A stretch of DNA of 64,000 nt from Sipunculus nudus (GCA_026874595.1 CM049314.1:70200300-70264299); one strand, 5' to 3'; shown: positions 1 to 11,869, numbered from the stretch's first letter. Program-made: numbers and translations. Notes: generated by a model not told the origin, from the sequence alone.

Positions 1-98
1 TCCAGATGTAAATTTGCATCTTGAGTAAAAATACTTTCAAGGGGAATGTTTTTTATTGCTAACCGGCCACATGGATTTACTAAAGGAGCTGACAAAAA

Positions 99-162
99 CT
101 TGAGTAGCTTGAGTGAGTAGCTTGTGTGAGTAGCATGAGTAGCTGCTCACGTGAGTAGGTGC
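99..162. repeat. Short degenerate tandem repeat, GAGTAGC(TT)
   Basis: About five imperfect copies of a 12-16 bp word (GAGTAGCTTGAGT, GAGTAGCTTGTGT, GAGTAGCATGAGT). It sits in the intron directly downstream of the FERM exon at 169-256. No function is visible. Confidence 0.6.
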
Positions 163-168
163 TCCCAC

Positions 169-256
169 CTTGGCTGTGTGCATGCGTATCCCGTAAAGTT
201 CACACTTGCGTGCAGTCTCCAACAAGTTGAAGTCAGCATCCGCAGGTGTCTGGCCT
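169..256 (-). CDS. FERM gene exon, end of F2 and start of F3
   Basis: 88 bp: 1 + 87 nt. The acceptor is GAATTTTCAG and the donor AAG|GTGGGA. It encodes GQTPADADFNLLETARK, then CELYGIRMHTAK. GQTPAxxDxxLLExAR and [LM]YGIRxHxAK mark the end of F2 and entry into the PH-like F3 lobe. The exon stops at AK, so the next exon should start with the D-x-x-G-T-x-[IL]-x-L-A-V strand off the left edge. An open frame that runs on past 169 into the intron is read-through and not coding. Confidence 0.88.
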
Positions 257-631
257 CTGAAAATTCACCAACATTAAACGTAACTTATCAGAAAGCAAAA
301 TTACAGTTATCCTTCTCTCCGCTTCCTAGATTCAAAATAACAAGAATTGGACTTATAGATAAAAATATGTAAGAATATTGACTGGAGTTACACTTCTGCA
401 TAATTTAAAACTTGCAGCATGAAAGTTTGTTAAAACTAATTTACAAAATTGTAGAATTTGCAAACATAAAATAAACCAGATTTTGTAAAAACCAAAACAA
501 ATTCATGATATTTCCTCACTTATTTTTCACTATTATCAAATCTGCTCTCATCACTTTGTAAGTTGTTATCAAATAATTTACATTTTGCCATACTGAGGAC
601 TTTACAATTTTCATGGTACAATCTTACTTAC
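257..631 (-). other. Intron, nothing recognisable
   Basis: AT-rich intron of 375 bp between two FERM exons. I see no other feature in it. Confidence 0.7.
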
Positions 632-755
632 ACATGGTCTTTATGGTAATCCATGACTCGTATTAGGAACTCTTCGTTTTGGTTCGGGATAAACTTCATT
701 TCCTTTAGGTACAGGTGGTCCAGATACTCCTCATCAAGGAAGTCACCAATGTCCG
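632..755 (-). CDS. FERM gene exon, lobe F2 continued
   Basis: 124 bp: 2 + 120 + 2 nt. The acceptor is a run of T then CAG, and the donor is CCATGT|GTAAGT, a full consensus. It encodes (A)DIGDFLDEEYLDHLYLKE, then MKFIPNQNEEFLIRVMDYHK and DHV. This matches the FERM F2 segment [SA]E[IL]GDFDE...HLxxxxYIPxQ...HxxH[IV]. The next exon supplies GQTPA, as in FARP and FRMD7. Confidence 0.88.
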
Positions 756-800
756 CTGAAAAAAAATATAATCTGTTATCTTTGTGACTTTAAATAAATA

Positions 801-1092
801 GCCCTTTCACATATAATGATTTGGGCAATGCGGATTAATCCATACCCACTGGTGTAAGGCAAAAGTGCATTGTGGGATGACTCATAGCCTTTCCCTGGAG
901 GGAAACCACAAAAGAATTTGGTCATTACTTGGTTTTAAAAACTTTGCCAAAACTGTCCTAAAATATTCACTTGGCACTTAAGCTGAGAGGATAATTTGAT
1001 TCCGATTGGTTTGAAACCACCTCCTAAGCTGGATTTAAAACATTTTGGTTAAAACAGATAAAAAACACTGTGGATTGCTATGTGAATGCTCC
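801..1092 (-). mobile_element. MITE-like element, family A copy 1 (intronic)
   Basis: About 292 bp. The left end is GCCCTTTCACAT and the reverse complement of the right end is GGAGCATTCACAT, giving imperfect terminal inverted repeats. The flanks AATAAATA and AATAAATT look like an 8-bp target duplication with one mismatch, as hAT elements make. Read on the minus strand, its first ~110 bp (ATTCACATAGCAATCCA ... AGGAGGTGGTTT) align with the element at 57823-58040, so this is a dispersed family. It has no coding capacity. It lies in the intron 756-1533. Confidence 0.6.
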
Positions 1093-1533
1093 AATAAATT
1101 AAAATGATTTTAAACCATTTTGCATTTGCCTTGAAAAAGGGGATTAAGGGTCCAACTCTATGTAATCATGTTGAATCTCATCCCTTCTTATAGAAGTTCT
1201 CTTTGCTTTTAAACAGCTATCAAATACCAATTTAAGTCAAAAGTCATTTACAACAAATCTTTGGCCTAGATTCACTTCAAGAATACAATAGTAACTAATA
1301 GACACATTCAGAAACACCAAGAACACTAGAAAGAACCAATTTGATCCAGAATAAAGCATGTCTTATTAATTCTGTTGACATTAATTACTTGAGTTGGGAG
1401 CTCACATTTAGCTGCAGTGTTGACATGTGCAGTTTTGACATTTATAGAACTTTTCTATTTTTTCAAAAGGCCTAAGATGCTTAATAATCACAGCTAGGTT
1501 CAGACAGTTTTTATTACATATACAGACTTTTAC

Positions 1534-1631
1534 CTTGTACAATGAATGAAGCTAGCAGGGCTGCAGTACTGTCCTGACACTGTATCATACCATCCAGCAG
1601 ATCTCGTCTGATCTGCTGGGCATACAAGTAC
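1534..1631 (-). CDS. FERM gene exon, lobe F2 helices
   Basis: 98 bp: 1 + 96 + 1 nt. The acceptor is ATGTTACAG and the donor CAAG|GTAAAAG. It encodes (R)YLYAQQIRRDLLDGMIQC, then QDSTAALLASFIVQ. This is the acyl-CoA-binding-like helical bundle of FERM F2, with the family pattern R-Y-L-[FY]-A-L-Q-[IV]-[KR]-x-D-L and [DN]xxAALL-x-S-x-[IV]-[VL]-Q. The codons split at both borders join correctly to the neighbouring exons. Confidence 0.9.
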
Positions 1632-2947
1632 CTGTAACATACAAAATATCATATGACTAAATTCTCAACATCAAGACATCTGTACTTAACTAACACTCAC
1701 CTTGATTCATTTGATAAGATCAATAATTGCCAGTTCCCTATTTTCCCACAATAAATTACTCATTTATTTAAGACTCATTCACTTAGTTCACTTCAAAGCC
1801 TAGCTAACCTGGTGGATAAATTTCATACTATTAGGCAACGTGGTTCTTGTCTTCTCCAGCATGTTTTAAAATGACCTGATGTTTGCATAATTTTGTGTTG
1901 GTGGAGGAATGTGCTCTCTGAGTGTCTTCTATTTATCACAATATACATATGCATGATATGCAAATTAGCTCAATATTTGTCATTTTGCATACTGAACCTA
2001 TGGGAAAATGGACTGAATCTCAAATAATGAAGAGAATTTCCAAAACATTTAACAGCAGATCCAAAATGTGACAAAGAAAGTTAATGTAAATAAGTATTAT
2101 CTGGATAAGTATGTGAAAAAAATTACATGGTCCATTCACAAAAGGAAGGCTACTGAAGTACAAACAAGCTTTATCCTGATAAACAGCAAATTAACTGAAT
2201 GTTTAACATTGTTAAGCTGCAAGTTCTATACAGTGACAACTGGGCTGAAATTAGTATTCTGCCACATACACATAACACCCATTGAAATGGATACGTCATT
2301 AAAAAGCTGTCTGATTTCAGATGTAGGTGCACTACACTGAGAATAATCTTGAAATTCAAGTGGTTATTTTGACAGTAAAACCAAACAAAATACAAGATAA
2401 TAACGTCTGGAGCTACTGTTTAGTTTACACCACAAGTCACTGCTTCTCTCATGCTGAAATTTATATGATAGTAAAATATAAAGTGTCCTGTGATTAAGCT
2501 GAACTGCACTCAGTGACACAGATAAAGCAATATATGTTTATATAAGACACTTAATGTTTGGATACAATAAGACCAGTGTTTTGTAGTCTTTGTCCCTTAG
2601 AATATCCTCTTTCTGCATGTCTGCTTTAATAAGAGCAAAAACCTTAAAGATAAGAATTTGGTGTCAAACAAAAAAGGATCTTGAACAGGATTCTGTACTA
2701 TCCTTTGAAGTTTCAACACATGAGCACGGAGGCGTGAACACCCTTCTTTTCATTATTATGCCTGGCTTGAAAAAGAAGTCAATGTAAAAGAAGTTGAAAG
2801 GTAAATGTTGGCAGAGCTAAACGTTATGTAATACCTTGTCTTTGAGAAAATTTTATTTGCATCACTGTAGCTATCATCAATGCATGGACTTGTTAATGAG
2901 GTGCATTATAAAGACCACTTTTCTGTGAGTCTGTGCTACCTGTTAAT

Positions 2948-3031
2948 TTTGTGACCTTGACCTGTATTCACACTGACCTTGTGTGTGCCCTTTGAATCTT
3001 TGTGACCTTGACCTGATGATACTGACCTTGT
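2948..3031 (-). repeat. Duplicated ~50-bp unit carrying a second splice donor
   Basis: Two tandem copies on a ~49-51 bp period share TTTGTGACCTTGACCTG and ACTGACCTTGT on the plus strand. On the minus strand each contains ACAAGGTCAGT, which is the actual 5' splice site of the exon ending at 3027, plus AGGTCAAGGTCA half-site words. The second donor (GT at 2976-2977) is 49 nt downstream of the first. Confidence 0.75.
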
Positions 3032-3148
3032 ATATTCCTCCTCCAGGAGTCCTGGGTCTGGGGTATAGAATTTGACAAGGAAGCGCAATGTGAGGTCACG
3101 AGACTGAGCCAACTGTTTCACCACCGGTTTTTCTTTGTCCAACCAATA
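3027..3148 (-). CDS. FERM gene exon, F1/F2 boundary
   Basis: 122 bp: 40 codons plus 2 nt. The acceptor is GTTTTCAG and the donor ACAAG|GTCAGT. It encodes YWLDKEKPVVKQL, LRFLVKFYTPDPGLLEEEYT and the first two bases of an Arg codon. WLD-x-x-K-P-[IV]-x-K-Q and the VKF[YF]xxDPxxLxEExTR strand are hallmarks of the start of FERM lobe F2. The donor is a relatively weak GTCAGT. A near-copy of it lies 49 bp further into the intron (see the repeat at 2948-3031). Use of that copy would add 49 nt and shift the frame. Confidence 0.9.
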
Positions 3149-5635
3149 CTGAAAACAAACACAATTTTTTAAACAGCTATAAAAATGAATATTTCAGGGT
3201 TCCCACAAACCTATCAGAGTCAATGTCTTTTTTCAGGATCTTGACTGATAAAATTCTGGATATTCAAGGGATGTCATGTCTCAACATTAACTTGTGTAAG
3301 TACTTGCATTTACTTGCCTTTGATGAATTTTTACTTGCCCTACAAAATTCAATTCAGTGGTCACGTATTCCACATGAATGTGATGCTTGTTTGATTGCAT
3401 ATGTTAGAAAATAATAATCTTAAAATGTTTGTTTGTTAATAATATTCTTTTTCAGTATTTCTACAGTAACACTTACAGGTGATACAAAATAAAGTGGTAT
3501 TTTCAATATGTTTAATTTTCTCTGAGAAACCAGTTAATTGTTTTAAAACCCTGAATTTATTGTAGATTACTCCCTTGATGAAAACTTAAGTCATCTGATA
3601 CTACATTTTTATCATTTCTCTCATGAATAAACATATAGTGTTTGTAATGGCTTCCTTGTTCATAACTGATCATCGACACCATATCAGCAGCCAATGACCG
3701 ATTATTAGTCTCTTTTAAGAAGTATTGGGAATCAGTTACAATTTCATGATCAGTCATCAGTAAAATTTGGTTGACCTATATTTTTATGAAATTTCTTATC
3801 AAATATAAACCTGTACACCATCTCAATTGATATACAGGGTTAATATTGGGTAATCTATCTAATAACTCTATAGCCTACAAGTGTATAAATAGTAAATGTA
3901 GCTGTTAATCTGTTAAACTTTTTTCCACATAAATTTTATGAAAGTGAAGAATACCACATTATAAAGCCTTAGCTTTAGGAAAAACTCTGTAATCAATGAT
4001 GGCAATGCAAGATCAATTATCAGATCATCTGCACACGGCAACCGATCATCATTTATAAAAATACTGAAATCTCAGTTAACTGGCTAAGTGTGCCCTATTT
4101 CTCTTGTATTTTACTAGCAGGCCATCAGAGTGGAATTCAAGGTCTTTTCAAGGAAATTTCAATACATGCTAAGTCCTAGGTACCATTTTTAAACTCTGAA
4201 AAATCAGAAAAACAATTCAAGGATTTTCAAGGAAATTTTCAATATAAGCTATGTCCAAGCATTTCAAAGTCTTGAAAATCCATGAAAAAATTTATAATTT
4301 TCAAGGAATATTACGCATGTATTAAGCATGTTGAACAACATGTATTTGCAAACAAAAAAGTAGTGTTTAGCATTATATTTATTATCATACCACCAAGTAT
4401 CTGGTGACTGTATCTGTAAACACATATTGTGTTCACTTAACTACTTTTGATGTACAGGAAATTACTATGGATGTCAGAGACACAAAGTGATGTCTCTGTT
4501 TCAAAGACACCTCTTACGCTATACATGACAAGCTCATTTTTCCTGATTGTCAAGTTGATGCAGTCAATCATATCCTGTTCAGCCCAGAGATTCCAAGATA
4601 CCAAAGTACCTGGTATATTTTTTACCGTTACACTAAAGTCAATGTAGTATACTTAGCATGCTCTGTTAAATTAAGTCACAGACTCACAGTATGTACGTGA
4701 ATACACTTCCTCTTTCCACCCAAACCATCTGAATAAAATAATACATGGCCCATTGGCCATGATGCTCAGCTGAGCTTGTAAGCTGAGCTTGTAACCTTGA
4801 TGATTGAGGTAATGCTTGCACCCGAGTTTGCATCTAAACCTGCCAATCAGCATATAATGGAATAAGTGTGTAAAAACGCATCAAAGAATTGATGCATGGA
4901 ATTGCAATCCCTCAATTAAATTGTAATAGATTCATGTACTCCAAATAGATTCATTTCAACTATTATTTTTTTGTATGTTACATCCAGAGAATCTCTATGA
5001 GCTCTCAAATTTGAAGGGAGCAGTTCATGATGTTAAAGCTCTTTATCTTGTATCACATCCAACTCCAAATTTTAAATCCACAACATTCCTCTCTCGTAGG
5101 TCTGATTCTCGGCCCTAGGCCAGCCTTGGTGTTGAGACCTGATAAAACACGCTAAAGAAAGCAGCAGTTAATACAAAGGAGAATTGGAGATTTGACTGCA
5201 GGGAATAACCACTGTTTAGGGAGTGCAGGGATTGTTTGGTCATTTTAACATCAATATAATGTAGACCCATGGCACTTACAGACCCAGGATCATCCTTACT
5301 TACCATACTTGAGTGTCACAAGAGAAATGTTTGAATTAATTCTCGTTGGCGCCACCTGGTGCTAGTGGTTGCACCATCTCTGTTCTTCTCCTGGTATTTA
5401 TCCATGTAATTGACTGATTTGTGATTTGCGTTGATGTAAAAGCGTGAATTGCACTATGGGCACAAACAAGGGTGTTACAATTTTGTGAAAATGTTTTGAA
5501 GTTGTGACAAAAATTTGTTAAAATTTATATCCAACCTGTTGCTGATGAGATTTCTATTGAGTGAAAATTATTAAGGGGGGCTGCTCTGTCCAGTAAAATA
5601 GAGAATCAAGGTAACTGTTGGGTTGTCTGACCTAC
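3149..5635 (-). other. Long intron with a local duplication
   Basis: Intron of about 2.5 kb. It contains two ~45-bp copies of an ATTCAAGG...TTTTCAAGGAAATTT...GCTAxGTCC block at about 4134 and 4214 (period near 80). It also contains a CAGGGTTCCCAC word at 3197, reminiscent of hAT-type terminal repeats, for which I could not find a convincing partner end. Otherwise unremarkable. Confidence 0.5.
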
Positions 5636-5740
5636 CTGAGTGCCCTGCATGTCTGTATACTCCAAGTCAAAGTAGTCCATCTCTAACAACTGCAATTTCT
5701 TTACAACTCCATCAAACAGGGCCTGACCCAAGGCCTTTTG
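5636..5740 (-). CDS. FERM gene exon, end of lobe F1
   Basis: 105 bp, 35 codons, phase 0 at both ends. The acceptor is GTCTTTACAG and the donor is CAG|GTAGGT. It encodes QKALGQALFDGVVKKLQLLE followed by MDYFDLEYTDMQGTQ. This matches the FERM F1 pattern in which a helix (G-x-x-L-[FL]-D-x-V) leads to [DE]YFGLE. In FARP proteins this segment directly precedes the WLD...KPI motif, which is what the next exon supplies. It is the most 5' exon I can identify. The upstream exon encoding the first F1 strands was not found. Confidence 0.85.
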
Positions 5741-5789
5741 CTGTAAAGACAAAAAGAACACCTCTTGTACTGTTTATCACTGTACCATG

Positions 5790-6240
5790 ACGTTATCATG
5801 AACCATCATCATCATAAACATCATTACCATTAACACCACCTTCATTATCATTACCACAACACAATCATCTTCATCAACAATACAATCATGATCATCACCA
5901 TCATTACAGCTAATTTCATTACTACCAATATCATCATCGTTACCATCACCAATATCATCACAGCTGATATCATTACTTAATAATCATAATTACTGACAAA
6001 ATCATCATAATATCAGTACCATCAACACTGCCAGTAACACTCTCATATACATTGTCATTAATGGCATATCATCATTGTCATCATCATTACAAACACCACT
6101 CTCATAATTATCATCACTTCCAAAACTGTAATCATCATCACATCCAATATCATATCTATAACCATTATTACATTACCAATATCATCATCATTAAAACCAC
6201 CACTATCATCATCACTACCAACATTATTTTTTAAGGGTAG
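5790..6240. repeat. Degenerate (TCA/ATC)n trinucleotide tract
   Basis: About 450 bp dominated by CATCAT, CATTAC and CACCAT words, a decayed trinucleotide microsatellite. It resumes at about 6520-6560. The His/Ile/Asn-rich open frames on both strands follow from the composition and are not genes. It lies just upstream of the first identified FERM exon. Confidence 0.85.
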
Positions 6241-6299
6241 GTCCATGGTCTGTTGTTGGCTGCACTGTCTACTGAATGAGGATGAAGGTATTCACATGA

Positions 6300-6515
6300 T
6301 AAGGATGATACGTTTTTATTAAGCCTTCTGGACTTCAGGTTTTATTTGCATGGGGTCAGCAATAAGTCAAACGTAACCTCTGGTTAAGAGATAAAAGCGA
6401 ATCACCGAGGTTCTAGCCAGATATCACCATTATGCCACTGAGGCACCGGCGGGGATTGAACCAGGGACCTTCAGCTTCAAAGCCCAACACTTAACCTCAA
6501 GGATAAGTCCTCCCC
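6300..6515 (-). mobile_element. tRNA-derived SINE
   Basis: On the minus strand a tRNA-like head has an A-box-like TTGAGGTTAAGTGTTGGGC and an exact B box GGTTCAATCCC (plus-strand GGGATTGAACC near 6455), with normal tRNA-like spacing. A ~150-bp body follows (CAGTGGCATAATGGTGATAT ... GAAGTCCAGAAGGCTTAATA). Flanking trinucleotide tract on both sides suggests it inserted into the microsatellite. A second, decayed copy is at 8190-8350. Confidence 0.7.
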
Positions 6516-6559
6516 CTTCACATCACTACCACCATCAGCATCATCACCACCACCATCAC

Positions 6560-9500
6560 CTTCTCTCTTATGCTGATCAGATATAGTATATTACATGAAA
6601 AGGATGATTTCCAAGAAATCCTATTACATTTATACAAAAAAGAGTGACACTGATGACCAACCTGGGTGTGGTAAAGAATAACAGTACAACTGATTTCCCA
6701 AATTAATACAGATGTGCCATTAACACATCAATTATAACATGATTAAGCCATTAGTGGTCAGGCTAAAGATATAAATTATTTCACATGCCTTCATTATAAT
6801 CACATATATATATTATGTTAAAGTTATTTATGTTCTATTCATAACATTAAGTGTCATAAACCCACAATCTATGGACTGGTGAACATATATAACTAACATC
6901 TATATAAAACGCCTGCCATATACAGACTAACCAGCGTTGATCCATACAGAGATATGACAGTGATGTATGGTGTCAAGCAGAAATGAGCACTGTACTTTTA
7001 TGATACAGGTCACGATTTTTTAATTAAAATTATTCATCATTTGCCATGCTGCAAATAATGGAATATATATATAAATGCAGTAGTGATAATTCAATTTTGC
7101 TCAATCTCAGTGTTTATTAAAGTCACAGGTAATATTTAATTTATTTTTATACTATTTTTATATGCTGTCTTATATCAATAAATAAATTGCACTTTGAACA
7201 GTTTTCCATAAACTTTCAGTGACAACTGACATAGATCTTTAACTTTCTGAATTAGGCATCTTGCAAGCAAACATACAAACATACAAACAGACAAATGCAG
7301 AGAAAGTAAGCACCGACATGGGAGGTCAATCTCTACCCTATTTTCAGATATTAATAGCATGGTACTCAGTTGAGCATAAATGTCCACTAGGGAAAAGCAC
7401 TGCAACTGGATCCACCTCTTTTTAAAGCTTGATCTTCACCAAATTCAATGAGATCATCCAAAGCCCATATTAATTCAATCCCTCCACAGGCATTTTGTGA
7501 TAATAAATTCAGCAGTATTTGCATTATCCCCCTAACAGACTATTAAATATGGATGAAGACATAACCTCCTTTGCAGGCATATGATTGAGCAGAAAACACC
7601 ACCTCTTTGGAAATAAAATTAAATCCATATTAAATTAAAATAATAATATTAAACAAAAAATAATATATAAGGTTTAAAATTAATGAAAAACAAAATTAAC
7701 AGAACAAGCACTTGACAAAAATACACTGAATGAGAGGAAGGGCTGGATAAGCCTGTGACAGAAATGTCTGATTTTTATTTAAACCTCCGGTGACTAAGTG
7801 CAAGATGGCATCAACTTGAAGCAGTCAGCTCAGAGGAAGAGGAGGATGCCCCAGTTTGCAGTAAAAGTCAAGAGTAGGGCACTGGGGCTTGGAATCTTCT
7901 GTCAACCGGTGATAACAGTCCACAGAGCAGGCCCCCAGCATGTCACATGTGGCTTGGATATCACATAAGAGACCATCTGTCATCATCGATATGGACCCAA
8001 TTATGCTGCGGCACTTTTATGCTGACAAGGGAGGATACATATATGTAAAAGTTGTCTGTTCCTGAAAGAGGACAGCTACAATAGTTCCTTGCACTGGACG
8101 AAGGTTTTCATATTCTTTTTAGGATAATATGAGTAGCCAATAGGTCACGCTGGCTGTTGATGAATGATGAGAATATGACGTGAATGACAAGTTATTATTA
8201 TGCCTTCTGTGTTTCAGATTTTATATATTTTTTTATTCAAGAAGCCATAACCTATTTTTGAGTCTACAGACTGAATCTCTCATGCTCTATAAAAATGTCA
8301 CCATTTTGCCAATGAGGCCCTGGAGGGGTTCAGACTGGTGCCTTCCCTGCTGTACATATTCCAAAACCTTTCCAAAATAAGAATTCAGATGATCCATAAA
8401 TTAGGTACAAACATATTGGCATCAGGCACATGCACTGTTAGCGGAAGATGTAGAGTCTGCTATGTGCATTTATATTTTGAGTGTTATATGATGATTAAGT
8501 ACAGCAAACCTATGCACAAAATCTGTATAATAAATAAGAGAAATAACATTGATATAACAAGAGAAAAATATACCCATGCAACCTGTAAAGATGAAAGCCT
8601 CCCTAATTCCCTTTACAGTTAGTATCTTATCAGTTGTAAGACCCCTGAGGTGAACACTCCACAGTCTCACTGAAACTAGTAACTGGGAGAGAAATTCTTT
8701 AGATAAAATTACAGCCTCAAAATTCAACTGCCACAGAGGTTGTCTGTCCTTCAATACCTAGCCTAAAAGAACAGTGTCATTTATTTAAGTTTGATACTGA
8801 AATCTTGACAGGGCTTGAAATTAAATTCACACCAAATTGAAGGCTCATTATTGGTGAGGGCAAGAATCTTGTGAAAAATCAAAATGTCAAATGATCAAGA
8901 AAAAGCATGAAAATGACAGAATTATTTGCACGGCAAATAAAGAGAATGCTTTATTCACTATTTAGTTATACTTCACTATTTAGTTATATTTAACTAAATC
9001 AAACACTGTACAGTCTGTCCCCATAAATCCTAACTAAAATTAACATAATATTGTTACTGAAGTCTTGACAGGGCCATGTATTAATTATACAGCTTTTGTC
9101 AAAAATTCATTTACATGTAACCTAGCTGTGCTACTTTTTATATGCTTTTGAGGTCATTCTAAAATTAGCTCAAACTTAAAATTTCAATATATTTCAAGGT
9201 AATTAGGCGGAAAAAAACTTTGTATATGTTTATAAATATTTCAGCTATATGGGAATTAAGCTGTATTTCAAATAATTTAATCAAGCACTAACAAAAAGAG
9301 CTATATAGCACAGTGCCACCTGATATATATTAACTCATAAATGAACTACATTAAAACAGAATAACTGGCATTCTTGCATGCAAATTAAGAGATAATACAT
9401 TAATTTCATACATTAACAAACACAAAAACTAAAATTTAGTTACATGCAGACTCTGAAATACAATCATACAAATAGTCTCAATATGTCTGTTGAAATGAAT

Positions 9501-10300
9501 TATCAAGTCACTGGCCAAGGCATAATTTGGCAAAGCAGCGGAAATGCCATATTAATGATCCCCTACACAGGACATTAATGTCATTTTTATCATCCCCCCT
9601 GGCTGGCTGTTTGGTGTTTATTTCCAACCCTGGGGCACATTTGCGCTAACACATGCAGTGTCACTCCTGGAATGAGCCTGCTGACCCAGCTCTCTGTAGT
9701 ACTGTCACACTGTCAGAAGACAATCAAGTTGTAACAAACTGTTAGTTCTGTAGTCAGCACTGACAGCACTGGATTTGGACTAATCTGCTGGATGACTAGG
9801 TGTATCAGGTGAGGTTTTCTTTCTGAAGTTTTTACCTGATTTTTTCTTATTACAAGAAACAGTTGTTTAAATAATGTTCAAAGAAGTTATTAAATTGAAT
9901 TATAACGTCACCTTCAGGGTAAGCCTTATATACATGATTCTTCTAAATGTGAATCTCTTAAATAACAAAAGAAGATCGTCTTTAAGTGAATGTGTGTGTG
10001 TCTAAGTTTTTTACTGCAAATACTCTATGGATTGCACTATTTTTTTACTTGACCTGAATGATTGTGATAGAGGGCACTTTAATCCCCATTTACTTTTCAA
10101 ACATCAAGCAGACTTGACATGTCTGTCTTTCTGTGTGAAATCATTCAATTTTCCACAGATGTTGAAGGAATTGTAATGAGACCTCTCTTTTGAAGTTTCT
10201 GCTCTGACTATTTTCCAGAGGTTTGAATTTTATTATATAATATTACATACACATGATTATGGTACTGAGGCATCACTCAGAACTGTTTTATTACAGGTAT
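6560..10300. other. Non-coding stretch, no gene seen
   Basis: AT-rich. Apart from the SINE copy I see only small local duplications: TTCACTATTTAGTTATA twice near 8955-8990, and TACTGAAxTCTTGACAGGGC at about 8793 and 9055. A block of higher complexity at 9600-9800 ends in ATCAG|GTGAGG (near 9810), which could be a 5' UTR donor on the plus strand, but nothing else supports it. Any missing 5' exon of the FERM gene could be here, but I did not find one. Confidence 0.4.
8190..8350 (-). mobile_element. Decayed copy of the 6.4-kb SINE
   Basis: Shares with the copy at 6300-6515 the order of the words TTATTAxGCCTTCTG...TTCAG.TTTTAT, TxTCACCATTxTGCCAxTGAGGC and GGxGGGxTTxxACxxG. The B box is degraded. 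Open frames crossing it (8180-8622) are not considered genes. Confidence 0.5.
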
Positions 10301-10310
10301 ACATAACAGA

Positions 10311-10456
10311 CAAGGGTTTGCAGAACCTCTATGGGGACAAAATATTTTGTGATACATGTGATCACATGGAAATGTTTTTATAGATGTTTCATATAGGTTA
10401 CCATTTTGGACTAGGGTCTGAAGAACATCTCTAAGGACAAAATATTTTGTGATCAC
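10311..10456. repeat. Direct repeat carrying a 14-bp perfect palindrome, period 100 bp
   Basis: Two ~45-bp copies (near 10311 and 10411) share GGGTxTGxAGAACxTCT and GGACAAAATATTTTGTGAT. Each contains the perfect palindrome ACAAAATATTTTGT (10337-10350 and 10437-10450), exactly 100 bp apart. Confidence 0.7.
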
Positions 10457-11217
10457 CGACTTATATTAATTCAAACAGCACTTGTGCAAATTATTGGCAT
10501 ATATTGTTCTTGTTCAATTAAGCAATACCTAAAATAGATCATATTTTAAGTTTAGTAAAAAATATCTTTACCAGTCCATGTTCTGGCTAGCACATTTAGA
10601 TAATCAACCAAATAATTAACTTGTGACTTCTTTACAACCTAATTGCGATGTTTCATTCATTAACACTTTTTTTACAGAGTTATAGGTCATGGTTATGCCT
10701 GCTAGAAATTCATTTCTTACAGTGCAAGATCCTTTAACAAGAAGTGAAAAGGCTTTTCCATGGTCACGCTTGACAGAATACAACATTATCTTCCCTGAAC
10801 AAGATGCATATTAAGTTTAAGTCACACTGAAGCTTCACACAAGCATTACAAGATGCAGGGATGAAAGTTTTATGATAATTTGCATTTAACTGGATGGCTG
10901 TACAGCTGGACTGGGCATACAAACTGGACTCAGGTGCATTTTGACAAGGGTATGTACTACTAGTTATATTAAGATGCATTACTGTTAAATTAAACTATAA
11001 TTTTTTTATCAGTTTTAATAACATGTTTGTAGATGGACATACAGCTAATTAAGTTACATTTCTGATAGAAAATCAAGCATTTTTCCTTAAAAAACACAAA
11101 GCCTGAAGAGAGTTAATGAAAACCAAGATTGATTAAGAGCATTTAAAGTTGCCTATGATTAATATAATTACACTTAAAAACTTGCTTCCCTTGAGTGTGT
11201 CAAGGATTCCAAAGTTG

Positions 11218-11635
11218 CTGTGATTGCCTTTTTGTTTGCAGGTTTCAAATTCCTGATTTTCATGAAAGGGAAATTAACATGAAAATAAAACTGTCACACA
11301 TAAGAGGCTCCACTGTCAAAGGCAGTGATCATTAACAATGATTGACCTTTTGTGTTGCCATGTATTTAATAAAGGTATTATAACTAGTCATAACTTTCAA
11401 ATTATCTGCCAACAAGAACCAATGACTTCTACTAGTTCTATACTCACTTTGATACCTCTCCAAATTTAACAATTTTGAGTACATTTTAACTTTTTATAAT
11501 AATTTTATATAATGAGAGATATACTCTGTGTTGTTTTGCTGTATACATGGTGCAATGGAGAAAATTGAATCCTTGTGAAAAGGTGAGAATCACAAAATGT
11601 TAACCTCGCAAATATTAATTTTTAGCCATCCACAG
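11218..11635 (+). mobile_element. TA-flanked MITE, family B copy 1
   Basis: Ends CTGTGATTGCC and GGATGGC (reverse complement CTGTGGATGGC), 418 bp apart. The left end continues TTTTTGTTTGCAGGTTTCAAATTC, close to the copy at 40996-41413 (TTTTTGGTCGTGAGGGTTTCAAATTC). Non-coding and clearly older than the 41-kb copy. Confidence 0.6.
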
Positions 11636-11869
11636 TTAACGTTAATAAGGTCATGCTCTGACACACTGTGTATAGTCAACCCATTTGCAATATTATGAAA
11701 ACTTTCATGAAATTTTTTTTGGTCTCAAAACCACTTTATCAAGTAAAATAATTTAAGAATTTTCCCATATTAAATTTATGCCTATTTACTATTGATAGGA
11801 ATTGGTTGTTATATCATATTCCATGTTGAATGATAAGAGCACTGCAAATGTGCATAATACGCCCATTGT

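Larger units (their letters stand above)
169..5740 (-). other. Partial FERM-domain gene (FARP/FRMD7-like), five internal exons
   Basis: Gene-level model. Five minus-strand exons (5636-5740, 3027-3148, 1534-1631, 632-755, 169-256) are bounded by AG/GT and join in phase to 537 nt, or 179 codons with no stop. The product covers the end of FERM lobe F1, all of F2 and the first residues of F3. FERM proteins link membranes to the cortical cytoskeleton. In the FARP family a RhoGEF (DH) and two PH domains follow, giving Rac activation in neurites. Motifs such as GQTPADADFNLLETAR, ELYGIRMHTAK, WLDKEKPVVKQ and LASFIVQADIGDF fit FARP1/FARP2 best as I remember them, with FRMD7 next. Any DH/PH part would lie off the left edge, so FARP and FRMD7 cannot be separated here. 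The exons encoding the N-terminus and early F1 should lie right of 5740, but none was recognised. Confidence 0.85.

Noticed and set aside
3197-3553. hAT-type MITE from CAGGGTTCCCAC to a distal ACCCTG
   Set aside because: Only 7 bp of the ends match and no target duplication could be seen.
6052-6246. His-rich frame on the plus strand and Asp/Met-rich frame on the minus strand
   Set aside because: Translation of a degenerate (TCA)n tract.
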